From Limonium bicolor (lineage: Eukaryota; Streptophyta; Magnoliopsida; Caryophyllales; Plumbaginaceae), in assembly GCA_023374045.1 (NCBI GenBank), contig CM041780.1, forward strand, positions 33,846,337 to 33,910,336: 64,000 bases of DNA. The letters run 5' to 3'. Shown here in pieces: positions 22,836 through 33,048 of the stretch. The notes under the pieces were generated by a model. It did no database searches. It was not told where the DNA came from and saw nothing but the letters and a program-made list of their open reading frames with translations. The position numbers and the translations under genes were made by a program. The stretch's first letter is position 1. Each line of letters starts with the position of its first letter.

Positions 22836-24800
22836 AAAAGAGAAAAATCTTTTGAAGCATGATCTCATCTCATATTTAGTTAGTTATTTTTTCCCTTTTC
22901 TTTTCTCGATAATTTTTATTCTTACTGTTGTTATCCTTTTTTATTTTTCAAATAAAAAAACAAAAAAGCCTTTCTATTTGTACAGACAATTTATCTTCTT
23001 AACAAAAATGTCTTTTGAAAATCCTTCATTTTCTTACATGATCCCTTCTTTTAGTTAATTTTCTCCTTTTTTATCCAAACCTTATTCTTTCATTTTCAAA
23101 ATTAAGAAAAACAAACAAAATCATTTTTACTAATAGTTTATTTTCTTAACAAAAACTGTTTTCAAAATTCCCTTAGTTCTGTTACGTGATTATGTGAAAA
23201 TATTGTTTCCCCCATTTTTTAGGCTATTTCTTTTCTTTTTTTACACTCATATTCCTTACTTTTCTACTAACTTTTTTATTTGATTATTTCCAAAATTTGA
23301 AAGTTTGTTAAGTTGTTAAGATTCTCAAGCCTCTCATCTACACCTACTCTTCTATATAAGTTTGATACACATTGCATTAAGGGGGCAGGATAGTTCATAC
23401 ACACGCAGTATTCAACACAGAAAAATGTTGTCCTCCATGGCAATAATCGCCTGATTGCATACTCATCCTCAAACTCCTTCCACTGCCTCGTTCCAATAGC
23501 TAAACCCACCGCATCAACAACAACAGCCAAACCCACCGTCACTGCCTGCCAACACACGCCTTGCAAACATGATCCGATTGTACATATTCCACTGCACACC
23601 ACACACCCCTATTCATCCTTTTCCCCATCCTCCATTATTCGATCATCCGCGCTACTCGTAATTTTCCTCATCTCCAAACGCCCACCAATCCAATTCTTTC
23701 TGCCCAAACTCGAGTTCACTACTATGCTCGCTATAGTACACAATTAACGTACTCGACCCACCATCTTACTCCTTGTCATTCTCGTTGAGATTGTTGTCGG
23801 TTCTGTCCACCATTACTATCATCATTCCTTTACACTCTCGGGCTTGTTTAACTAGCGGCATCGCTACCACATGAGCATCAACCCAAATTTGACAATCTCT
23901 AGCCGTCTTGTTGTTGTACCCAGGCTTGTGCATTACCACAATCCAAAAAGGCATCATCATCAGTTGGCAACTGTTTGCTAGTTACGAATAGCTCTACGCA
24001 CTGAAGGGAAGGAGAAACATGCGAAGATGGTGGGTAATGTCCTATGCCTAGCATCTGGTCGATGCCAAAGAGGGAGAGGAGACTGAGTAGTTTGATCACG
24101 ATGTGAAGTTGATGAGAAAAGCACACGAGAGATTATAAAAGAAAACGTGACATACGAGTTTGAAGTGGCATTGAAATGCTTAGAGATTGATCATTTCCAT
24201 TGCCGAGAAGAAGAGACCGACTCATCACCACTTTTTCTGATGCTTGCTAGCGCTAGCTTATGAGGAAGAATTAACGGTCTCCATCGACGTTTTCACTGAC
24301 CCCAACCTTTGGTGACGTCCCTAGCACCAAACAGCTTTTCATCTTCGTGGAGCATAACTCTCTTCATCAAATTCAAGCTTCTTGTGTCATCGTCCAGCAG
24401 AAGAAGAAGATAACAACGGTTAATCCCCATCTCGTTTATGTCCTAAAAAGAAATTCAGGGAAAGAAGAAGGAAGAAGACAGAGGTGGTACCCTGTTGCAC
24501 AGCTCGCAAAACTAGTGCAAGTGACCCAGTGCAAGTTAATCCCCCGTTTCGTTTTGGTTTTTTTTTTGTTTTGTTTTTTTAAGTTTATTACTCTTATTTT
24601 TGGATACTTAAAATATTGTTCTAGTGGGATTTGAGATAATTAGTGGGTTTAATTTTTTTTTTTTCTTTTTCTAGTATTAATTAGATGTTATTTTCATGTT
24701 AATTTATTTATTCGTTTCGTTTCATTGGGAAAATTTAGGTTGTTAATGAAGTGACAACATCATAATTTGTTTTCTTAAGGAGTGCTAAACTTTACCATGA
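22835..24800. other. Unassigned non-LTR DNA, possible gene remnant
   Basis: 22835-23280 is T-rich and featureless. 23280-24540 has a more balanced, gene-like composition and matches no repeat elsewhere in the window. It holds minus-strand frames of 108 (23276-23602), 64 and 75 residues and a plus-strand frame of 95 (24347-24634), none recognised. A run of minus-strand pieces broken by stops could be a decayed host gene or transposon gene. Poly-T runs lie at 24559-24580 and 24651-24672. Element B is inserted at 24800/24801 with an ATGA(T) target duplication. Confidence 0.35.
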
Positions 24801-25039
24801 TGAATACCCCAACCCTTAATATGTTAATTATTATGTACTTATGATATTTTAAGGCTAATTAAGGGGGCGTTCACTTGGGGTAATCAACAAAGGGAAACGG
24901 AATCATTCCCTTTGTGATTGTTTGTTTTGTATTTTTAATGATTCTGTTTCCCCCGCTTCAGGTTTCAAAAACCCCCAATTCCCTTTTGGTGATTCCCCCC
25001 AATATCCCAGGGAAAGCTATTCCTTGCTCCCTCTTACCC

Positions 25040-25915
25040 TATCATCTTTAGCATAAACAATATTAATATATATAATATATAATTTACATAAGTACTAATA
25101 TATGATACATAATTTTTATAAATATTAATATATAATATTTTTATCTATCTAACTACATACAAATAATTATTATACTTTATATAAATATAAATATTGATAT
25201 CAATAGAATATTATTATTTATTATAAATGTTTAATATATAACATTTATAATTTTCAAAAATAATAATATCTACTATATATAATGGAAATATAATATTATT
25301 TATTTTTGAAAAAATTACAAAAATAATATATATATATATAATTATAATTTAATTACAATAAATTCTGGAATAATAATATATAGTATTATTTATATAATAA
25401 TTACTATATTTAATCATTTATACATATTAGTTTAATTTAATAAATATGAACCAATATTATATATATAGATATTAATATTAATAAATATTATTTATAATTT
25501 AATATATAAAATAATATATATATTCTTTTTAATTCAAACTAATATTATATATTATATAAATATATAAAAAAAATTATATACATATTTTACAATTTTATTA
25601 ATATTGTTAAACAATATTAGTTAAATTAAAATACTATAAACTAAAAAAATAATAAATATAGTATATATAATTAATTAAATATTTATTATATTGTTTACAG
25701 TTTAAATAAATATTATATAATATCTATATTAATAAATATTTGTTATAACTTAAATACTATAAAATTAAAAGTTATATATATATATAGATAATTTTTTTAA
25801 AAAAAGTATACATAATATAAACTATATAATATTAATATATGTCATTTATAATTTAAAAATATTTATGTATTCTATATAATTTATCTAAATTTAGTATATG
25901 TTGCATACAAATTAG
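25040..25915. other. Extreme AT-rich block
   Basis: Almost only A and T, with many 'atatatat' and 'aataatat' runs, within the Harbinger-like element. No coding potential. Such sequence could act as a matrix-attachment or unwinding element, but nothing beyond composition supports this. Confidence 0.7.
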
Positions 25916-25922
25916 ATAAATA

Positions 25923-26158
25923 CTCCCTCCGTCCTGAATTGACCGTCCTGTTTACTATTTGGACATGTCGTTTGACTTCAATTTTTAACATATAAGATAA
26001 ATTAATTTTGAAAATTTAAATTTTGCATATGATTCCTTACATGATAACTATATGTTACAAAATTTAGTTTTATAAAATTATTTTATCTTATATGCTTAAT
26101 ATTGAAGTGGAAAAACTGTCATAAAGTAAACAAGACGGTCAATTCAGGACGGAGGGAG
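25923..26158. mobile_element. Stowaway-type MITE (Tc1/mariner)
   Basis: 236 bases with inverted ends CTCCCTCCGTCCTGAATTG and CAATTCAGGACGGAGGGAG, flanked by TA on both sides (25921-25922, 26159-26160). The arms stay complementary further inwards (ACCGTC...GACGGT and GTTTACT...AAGTAAAC). CTCCCTCCGT with a TA duplication defines plant Stowaway elements. Non-coding. Confidence 0.95.
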
Positions 26159-27099
26159 TATATATATATATATTATATTTTTCATAGTGTAAATATGTAT
26201 TAGCACTTCTCTGTTTGGAACAAGACAACAACAAAGACACTCATTTAGAATTCTATTCTGTTTCCATGTAGAATCAAACAGACTTCTTGATTCGGGGAAT
26301 CCCTTCCTTTCCTTTCCATTCCCTTTCCTGATTCCATTCCGTTTCCTCCTCTCGAAGTGAACGCACCCTAAGTCCTTAAGAATATTGGTGAAGAAATAAA
26401 ACCCAAAAAGAAAAAGAAAACGCGTAAAAGTCACAAAACGCAAAAACGTGTGTTATAAAATTTTAGTAAGTATATAACCTTAACTAGGGTCCTAAATGAA
26501 TTCCTAAGACCTATTTAGTCATTAACAACATGTGGGAAAAATTCCCGAAGGAAACGGATCCAAATAGTGGATTAAAATGCAAAACGAGCTTTAAAGCACG
26601 TTTTTCGAGAAACCCCGGGAAATGTGATTTTAAACGGGTTTAATGGACTAATAAAATTTATAGTCAATCATATGACTATAATTAAACATTAGTCAAGGTC
26701 TAGGACTATTAAAATTATTAAAACTAGAAAAATCTGAAAACCGGTCACGGATTGATGTTTAGCGCCAAACGGGACTTAAGGGTGTTATTTGCTAAATGAC
26801 CACAATGCCCTTTCCTCTCTTTTTGTAAAATTAAAATCTGATCTCCTCTCCCCCTTGTTAGCCACGTTTTTGCCCCTCTCCCTCTTATTCTAATAACTCC
26901 TCTCTATTTGCTAAAATACAAAAAGCATAAAAGTAAAGTACAAAGTACTTTATTTTCTCTCTCTCACATTGTAAAATAAAAATCAGATTTGCCCCCCCCC
27001 CCTCCTTTGTGACTTACGAACTGCACCCTCTCTCTCTCTTATTTTAATCCCACTTATTCACACAAGACAAAAGCATAAAGTGACCCACCTTATTTTTCC

Positions 27100-27755
27100 T
27101 CTCTCTCACATTTCTCTCTCTTCTATTCTCTTCTTCCTTTACGTTTTTTCCCCCTTCCCAGACTCCTCTCCTCCATTTTGTTCTTCAATGGCGATTTGTT
27201 GAGTCCCAAACAGCACCACCTTGCCCTTGCTCATTCTACCACCACCATACAAGCTCCAAATCAAGAAATTTTTACACCAAAATACTCACCTTCCTTTGGA
27301 GATCATTTTCCACCTTTCAAAATCTTCAAACTCCACATTTGACTTCCATGGGTGTTGCTCATTTTGAAGAGGAAACCACTCATTCTCGAAGCTAGACAAC
27401 CCCTTGTGTGTTCCATGGTAAGAAAGACTCAAAAACCCTTTTTTTCCTTGTTTTTTTTGTGACCGGTTCTGTCCAGATTTTGAACCCATATTTCCTCTTC
27501 ATTCCTAGCTTGTTTATCTTCAAAGAGTGCTGGAGAATCATTGTTTTTGAGTTCCTAATACTCCTTTGGGAAGTTGCAAGGTAATGCTCTAAATTCCATT
27601 ACCTAGATGCCTCTTTGTTCAAGAGCTTTATTAGTTCTTAATGCTCATTAGTACTACATTGGGTTTGGTCATTAGATTAGCAATACACACTTATTAAAAC
27701 CAGTTGTGTAACAAGAGTGAAGGAGGAGGAAAAGATTTGAAAGAAATCCAAGGTA
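27100..27755 (+). promoter_or_regulatory. LTR leader with three conserved 5' splice-site-like motifs
   Basis: After a CT-rich stretch typical of plant transcript leaders come ATG|GTAAGA (27418), CAAG|GTAATG (27581) and CAAG|GTAAAT (27753). Before the second is an acceptor-like 'cttcattcctag' (27497-27508), defining a possible 72-nt exon. A further acceptor-like T-rich tract ending CAG lies at 29976. The same triplet at similar spacing is in the LTRs of A, C, E, G and H. It is inferred that the LTR transcript is spliced. Confidence 0.5.
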
Positions 27756-28659
27756 AATAACTTACCTTAAGCTTATGTGGTGTTTAAAGGGGTTCGTGTT
27801 TTATTTTGGTACAAATATAAATGTTGAGTGAAATGCAGGTGTTGCGAATAATATGAGGAAATTCAGTGTTTAATTTGATGTTGATTAAGGGCATAAGAGC
27901 CAAGCTTTTAAGGTTTTTGTATATTGGGTGCTATTGTTGTTGGAAATGATGAATTTAAGTGTGGTTTAGTGTTTTTGGATGATTTTGTGGGTTGGAGTGT
28001 TTTTGAGGGGTAAATAATGTGTGGGAACATGTTTAAATTATGGGGAGATCATGTCAAAATTTGTGTAGAAATTTAATGGATTAAATGCATTTCTAGGTGG
28101 GAGCAAACTAGAGAACTACAAGTATTTTGAGAAAAAAAAATTAGTATGAAAATCGGTTGGTAACTAGGTAGATGGAGATGAGTAAATGAGTGAACTTTAA
28201 GGTGGGAATGTTACATTGTTAGTGGACTAGTAAGTGGGTGAGAGTGGTGAGAAAAATCTGTAGCATAACACTTAACAAAACTAAGCTTTAGTTCTTGTAA
28301 GAGGAGAGTGGAGAATTTGGGTGAAATTGATTAAGAATTGGGTAACAAGATTAGATAATGATTTAAGCAAGTGTAAAAGGTTATATTGGTGTTATAAAAT
28401 ACCTTTATACATGTAAGAAGCTTGGGGCAACAATGGGTGAAGAGATCAAGTAGAACAAGAAAGGAAAATGCTCTAAGTGTTAAAGATTTAGTAAAAGTTT
28501 GGGTAAATGTTTAAGGAGTGTGTGGGATGTTTAGAGATAGTTTTAGGGTGCCAAGAAGGTGTTAAAACATGTGGGAAACATATGGAATGATTAGGAAAAA
28601 ATTGGGTTCAATTTGGAGTTCAAAATGAGAAGAAAAACGCTTTAAAAATTGGGTTCTGT

Positions 28660-28848
28660 TGTGGACCGCCCCTAGGGACCGCCCCTAAGGGGAGGTCCAG
28701 TGAAAATCTGCAATCGTTGAAGCCTCTATTGTGGACTGCCCCTAGGGACCGCCCCTGTGTGGAGGTCCGGACCAGAAAAAAAACGTTGGAGCCTCTGTTG
28801 TGGACCGCCCCTAGGGACCGCCCCTGTGGGGAGGTCCGGACCAGAAAC
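28660..28848. repeat. GC-rich palindromic array in LTR B (5' copy)
   Basis: Three units of about 65-70 bases: GTGGACCGCCCCTAGGGACC, then GCCCC..GGGGAGGTCC, then a spacer 'agaaaaaaacgttggagcctctgtt'. The arms GGACC/GGTCC and GCCCC/GGGGC are complementary. It stands out sharply from the AT-rich LTR. Confidence 0.85.
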
Positions 28849-30228
28849 AAAAAAAAATTAAATTTAAGGAAGGTAATGAGGTTTATGTAGTAAACCCTAG
28901 TGTGTATTGTGAGGATAATTAAGTGTAAGTTTTAGTGTGAAAACTCGTTGTGTAAACATGTAATACACTTAGTAAACTGAGAGTTCATGAAGGGTAAATA
29001 ACCGACGTTATTAATTATGTATAGGAACTACCTTCGGTGGAACTCGAACTCAACAAGGACCGAGGAATGGTTTCCTTGTAGTCTGTTGCCTACCGGTTTA
29101 CACCGGCTTGTGTGTTGTTTGTTTTTCTGTGTGTTTATAACCTTGTAAGATTAAATCATTTAATGAGTTTACGGTTATTGTTATTATTGTGGCGTATGTG
29201 TACCGGTACTATTAACCTCGAATACGTACTAACCCGTTAGTTGACCAACTAGGATACATAAGAGAGCGGTACCCGGTTTCACGTTTCAACTTAAGGAACG
29301 TTCTAACCTCGGCTATGTATGAGCTAGTTGTGGTGTGTGTTGTTAATGTGTACCCCATTTCCCTTGGGTATCTAACTGGACTTAAATGCTTATGGATGAT
29401 TGATCGTGTTAAGTTCCAAAAAGGGGACTTCTAACAAGTGCTAACCGGGGAGTGAGGAATCCGGTCGTTTCGGTCACACGTGTATGTATGGGGGTCGACA
29501 TCTGCATCAGATTCGGCTCTCTCCTTATGTTAAGGTTGTTTTCCTTTTTGGATTCCGACCGCCCACTAGCTTAGCCAAAGCTTACCTACCTGACTTCCAA
29601 TCGGGCTAGGGGAAATTATGTGTTCGGTGTGCTCGGATCACTATATCCGACTCATCTTTTAAGTTAAGTTACTCGTTCGACTAACAGAGCGGTAATGAGT
29701 TATGTAACAAGCTTAACATGAGGATGGGAACATTCTCTAGGCTTACTATGTTGACTGACTATGTTGGTTGTTTACTAAAGTGAAGTGTTCTCACTATGTA
29801 TGTGTTGTTATTGTTATGCAATATGTCTTGCTATGTAATATATATGTTGTATGTTAAAATCAATGCCATGTTATCATGACAAATAGTTGCGTGTATCCCG
29901 GTAGTCAGGGGGCTGTACGTTAACCATGCCAGCCAAGGGTTGCTGACCCCCTTTGGGGGCACATATTATTTTTCAGAAGAGTGATCAAGGAAGTGGAGAA
30001 GTTATAGCATGGAGCTCAAAGGAATACTTTTGTTATTTTTTTGGATATTGAACCCGAGTAGTGCTTGTACACTCGAGGTCGTATATTTTGGTGAATGTAG
30101 GATTAGATTGGTGATTTTTGTACATTGACACTCGATATTTTGTGATTCTTTTGGATAGTAATTTTGAAGGTTGTAGTTATGCTCGGGATTCTTGTAATCC
30201 GACCGATACATTTGTAAGTAACAGCCTT

Positions 30229-30250
30229 GTTAGCCACGTGGGTGGCTAAC
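30229..30250. other. Conserved 22-nt hairpin near LTR end (B, 5' copy)
   Basis: Arms GTTAGCCAC and GTGGCTAAC pair perfectly around a 4-base loop, 94 bases before the LTR end. It is present in all LTRs here that retain this region, including 40609-40630, with one compensatory pair change in LTR I. Confidence 0.75.
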
Positions 30251-30347
30251 AGCGTGTAACACCGCCCTTTTTGGTTAATGTTTAAGTTATGTTTTCCGCT
30301 GCGATTATTGGTTAAGTGTGAAGATTATGGTTGGGGTGTTACAAAAA

Positions 30348-30374
30348 GTGTATCAGAGCGAAGTATCGCTCTGA
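30348..30374 (+). other. Primer-binding site of element B in a perfect stem
   Basis: TGTATCAGAGC (one G short of the usual TGGTATCAGAGC for initiator tRNA-Met) follows the LTR end by 5 bases. TCAGAGCG (30353-30360) and CGCTCTGA (30367-30374) form an 8-bp perfect stem. Confidence 0.85.
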
Positions 30375-31184
30375 TTACCGATTACCGAGCTTAGGAATAT
30401 ACGGAGTTAGGAAATTTAAACCTTGTCGTCCAAAGGACGTTATAAACATTTGACCCGATAAGTTTGTAAGCACAATACTAATGTGCTCTCATGTTTGTTC
30501 AGATGGCAGGACGACCATGTGGACGAGGCCGCGAGGGCCCGGTCCAGGAGACGCGGGGGATAACCCTACCGCTCAGATGATGGCCGAAGCAGTGGCGGCC
30601 GCCCTAGCTCAAGTGGTACCACAGATAGTAGCTGCGGTGCAGGAAGGGCAGCAACAACCCGGTGGTCAGGATCATCCGGAACTACCACCACCACAGCCAC
30701 GCGAGACCAACTGGGTGAAAGCGTTGGCGATCTACGACCCCCGTCATTCAAAGGGGAGACCGACCCTTCCAAACTAGAGGTGTATATCTCGGAGCTAGAG
30801 ACCTCCTACGAGACCTTGGTTGTTCCTGCTGATGCCAAGGTCCGACTTGCTGCGTTTTACTTGAAGGGTTCGGCTAGGAATTGGTGGAAACTTGTACGGG
30901 CCGAGAAGGTGGCCGACCCGAACTTTGGATGGGAGCAGTACACGGCATTGCTACGGGCCAAATACTACCCAGTACATGTGCAAGGGGCGAAGCGCCCTGA
31001 GCTAGACAGCTTGAAGCAAGGAGACAAGATGTCAGTAGATGACTACTACACCGCCTTCACCGATCTTGTTCATCTTCTACCCGACCTAGGTTACTCGAAC
31101 CGGGTCTTAGTGAATCGATTCTACAGTAGGCTAAGCCACCGCCTACGCTACGGCATGGGGCCAGCCGAGTACAATACCTTGCAG

Positions 31185-31276
31185 GTATCTTAAAAATAAT
31201 GCCTAAGTGTGAATGAGTTATGTTATATGTAAGTGTGTAAATGTGTGCGGGGCATGACTAACACCTTGAACCTCAG
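31185..31276 (+). other. Intron-like gap 1 in gag
   Basis: 92 bases, TTGCAG|GTATCT ... AACCTCAG|GAGTGC, AT-rich with stops in all frames. Removing it joins YNTLQ to ECYQAA in phase 0, giving the usual Gag continuation. This fits a real plant intron better than an insertion, since no target duplication is seen. Confidence 0.7.
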
Positions 31277-31535
31277 GAGTGCTATCAAGCCGCTGCTAAG
31301 GTGGAGATCACCGTCCGTTTGAGGGACGAAGAGAATGCGTACAAGCGCAAGGTGTCGAGCAAGGGCCAGAGCTCGCAAGGGTACGGGGGAGGAAAGAAGA
31401 AGAAGCCTTACCCTCAGCCCCAAAAAGGCCAGCAACAGGGTGGCAAAGGCCAAACCCAGTCCACCACCGCTGAGGAGCCGTTGAAGCTCAGCTATGCCTA
31501 TGCGGCTACGCCCTTACGCTCCCAACCGCTCAAGG

Positions 31536-31618
31536 GTAATCACCTGATCCTGAAAACAAACTTAAAATGTGTGTTGTTAAGTTGTGAAGTGTGTACTGAT
31601 TTTGTAATGTGATAGCAG
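31536..31618 (+). other. Intron-like gap 2 in gag
   Basis: 83 bases, CTCAAGG|GTAATC ... GATAGCAG|CCAATA, T-rich with stops. Removing it restores the frame in phase 1 (G+CC gives Ala) and joins the basic linker to the zinc-knuckle region. Confidence 0.7.
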
Positions 31619-31957
31619 CCAATACGGGCTCTGGACCGGAGCGCCACTACTTCTGTAAGTGGTGCAAAGGTGACCACCCCGGCAAGGACTGCAAAGGGAA
31701 TGATGTGCAGTGTCACTACTGCAAGAAGTTGGGGCACCGTGATTTTGAGTGCTACCAGAACCCCGATGGTAGAAATTATAGGCTGAGGGGGCAGTGGAAG
31801 GGTAAGCCAGCCACGACTATTGAGGGCCCAAAGCTACTCATCAGCCGTCCTCCGGGCAGGGGAACCCTGACTTCTAGAAGGGGAAGGGGTCGGGATCCGG
31901 CAAGGCCGTCCTGAATGTGGTGGACCGGACAGAGGCACCAGGATCCTCTTCTACCAG

Positions 31958-32130
31958 GTACCGCTTAAACCGTTAAGTGAAATAAGTGTTTGCATACCGC
32001 ATTTCATGCATGTGTGTTAGTGAGTCTGAATGTACAACCACCTAAATGATGAGTTAAGGTATGATGTGAAAGTCACCTAAATTAGGTAATTCTAAACCTT
32101 AGGAACCTTCAATATTTGTTCCAATCCCAG
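31958..32130 (+). other. Candidate intron 3 between gag and AlkB
   Basis: Donor-like ACCAG|GTACCG at 31958; acceptor-like sites AATCCCAG (ending 32130) and ACCTTAG (ending 32102). In the zinc-knuckle frame the donor is phase 1, compatible with the AlkB frame from 32131 and equally with the protease frame from 33049. The sequence between is AT-rich with stops. The donor is weaker than those of gaps 1 and 2. Confidence 0.45.
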
Positions 32131-32845
32131 CCACACCCACACCAACCCCCGAAGAGACCACCATCAACATCACCGACTATCCGACAGAACAGTGTCAGGT
32201 TATCCACCCAGGTATGATATTATTAAGAGGATACCTGACACCCGAAGCACAAATCCATATCATTCGACGATGCAACGAGCTTGGAGCATCACCTGGAGGT
32301 TTCTACACACCCGAATACCCAAGTGGAGCGAAGATGAATTTAAAGATGATGTGCATGGGTAAGGATTGGAACCCTTACACCAAGTCATATCAGGACACAA
32401 GAGCTGAAGATGGAGCGACCATACCGAGTGTACCTGAGGAGTTCCTTGTGGTTGTTAACCACACCGTGGGAATTGCTCAGCAACTTGAATCGGAACCACT
32501 TCCGAGTATCAAGGCAGATTTGTGTATTGTCAATTTCTACCAAAAGGGTGGAAGATTGGGCTTACAACAAGATAAGGACGAGACACCCGAGTCTCTAAGT
32601 AAGGAGTACCTGTGGTGTCTTGGTCCATTGGTGATACGGCAGTGTTTATGTATGGCGAGCAGAAGCGTGCGGACCTCGCAAAGAAGTTGGTGTTGAAGTC
32701 AGGAGATGTGTTAATCATGGGTGAGTAGTCGAGGATGCTGTATCATGGTATCAAGAAGATCAAACTGAATATGGCGCCTCCGACAATAATCAATGCCACA
32801 CACATGAAACCCGGACGTTTGAACTTAACCTTTAGGCAATTCTGA
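32131..32845 (+). pseudogene. AlkB-type 2-oxoglutarate/Fe(II) dioxygenase captured in element B
   Basis: A near full-length AlkB-fold domain of the plant ALKBH1-like type, which oxidatively removes methyl groups from nucleic-acid bases. A Pro/Thr-rich start is followed by HPGMILLRGYLTPEAQ (32205 on), GASPGGFYTPEY, KMNLKMMCMGKDWNP (typical of the family), LCIVNFYQKGGRLGLQQDKDE, VSWSIGDTAVFMYGEQ, SGDVLIMGE, MLYHGIKKI and PGRLNLTFRQF, then a stop (32843-32845). The iron ligand motif HxD reads QQD: the expected His is Gln (CAA, 32565-32567) and Asp is kept (32571). The second His (CAT, 32744) and the oxoglutarate-binding Arg of the NLTFR motif are kept. Damage: a one-base loss near 32604 and TAG at 32726-32728. 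No introns lie inside the domain, suggesting capture from a spliced mRNA. It is placed between gag and protease, on the same strand. Confidence 0.9.
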
Positions 32846-33048
32846 AGTCATGTGTAATCATGTAAAGTGAGAAGTCAGTTGTATGTTAAGTATGTGATGC
32901 ATTAAGTATGCTAAGTATTAAGCGATGTAGTCAAATGTAATACCATCATGGTGTAAGGATGAGTTTTATGAATAAAGCAGTGTTGATTTCTTAAGTATTC
33001 CACCCGTGTTGTTACCAATATACTTATCAAGTTTATGAAATAAATTAG
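32846..33048 (+). other. Non-coding spacer between AlkB and protease, possible intron
   Basis: 203 bases rich in 'tgtaagtatg'-type sequence with stops in all frames. It ends in a T-rich tract and AAATTAG|GC at 33048, an acceptor-like site that opens the protease frame in phase 1. Donor-like GTAATC and GTAAAG lie just after the AlkB stop (32853-32866). Confidence 0.45.

Larger units (their letters stand above)
24863..26368. mobile_element. PIF/Harbinger-like non-autonomous element in LTR B
   Basis: It is absent from the 3' LTR of B, where 'gctaattaagtcc' is intact (36761-36773). It is flanked by TAA duplications (24860-24862 and 26369-26371). Terminal inverted repeats start GGGGGCGTTCACTT and, on the complement, GGGTGCGTTCACTT, and both are followed inside by GGAAACGGAAT-type sequence. 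A TAA/TTA duplication and G-rich TIR are typical of PIF/Harbinger (Tourist-like) elements. It has no transposase. The centre is extremely AT-rich (about 25040-25915) and hosts a Stowaway MITE. Confidence 0.85.
24801..30343 (+). repeat. 5' LTR of element B
   Basis: About 4.04 kb without the nested insertion at 24863-26368. It starts TGAATACCCC (one A lost relative to the 3' LTR) and ends GGGGTGTTACA. It contains a CT-rich leader (26940-27200), donor-like sites 27418/27581/27753, a GC-rich array (28660-28848), an AGCCCC-type hairpin followed by T-rich tract and CAG (29947-29976), and the 22-nt hairpin (30229-30250). No protein-coding sequence. Confidence 0.92.
30503..31957 (+). pseudogene. gag: gag of element B, interrupted by two intron-like gaps
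   Basis: Capsid/nucleocapsid gene. The start MAGRPCGRGR at 30503 is the usual chromovirus Gag opening. A frame change near 30535 leads into an Ala/Gln-rich segment, and a one-base loss in a C run (30738-30742) shifts into the capsid domain (30743-31184; FKGETDPSKLEVYISELE, LKGSARNWWKL). Then come two gaps with GT...AG ends (31185-31276, 31536-31618); removing both keeps the frame exactly. A basic linker follows, then two zinc knuckles: CKWCKGDHPGKDC and CHYCKKLGHRDFEC (31651-31755). The knuckle frame ends at a TGA (31912-31914), while another frame stays open to about 31957. The first knuckle has three instead of four residues before His. This copy cannot make a full Gag. Confidence 0.85.
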
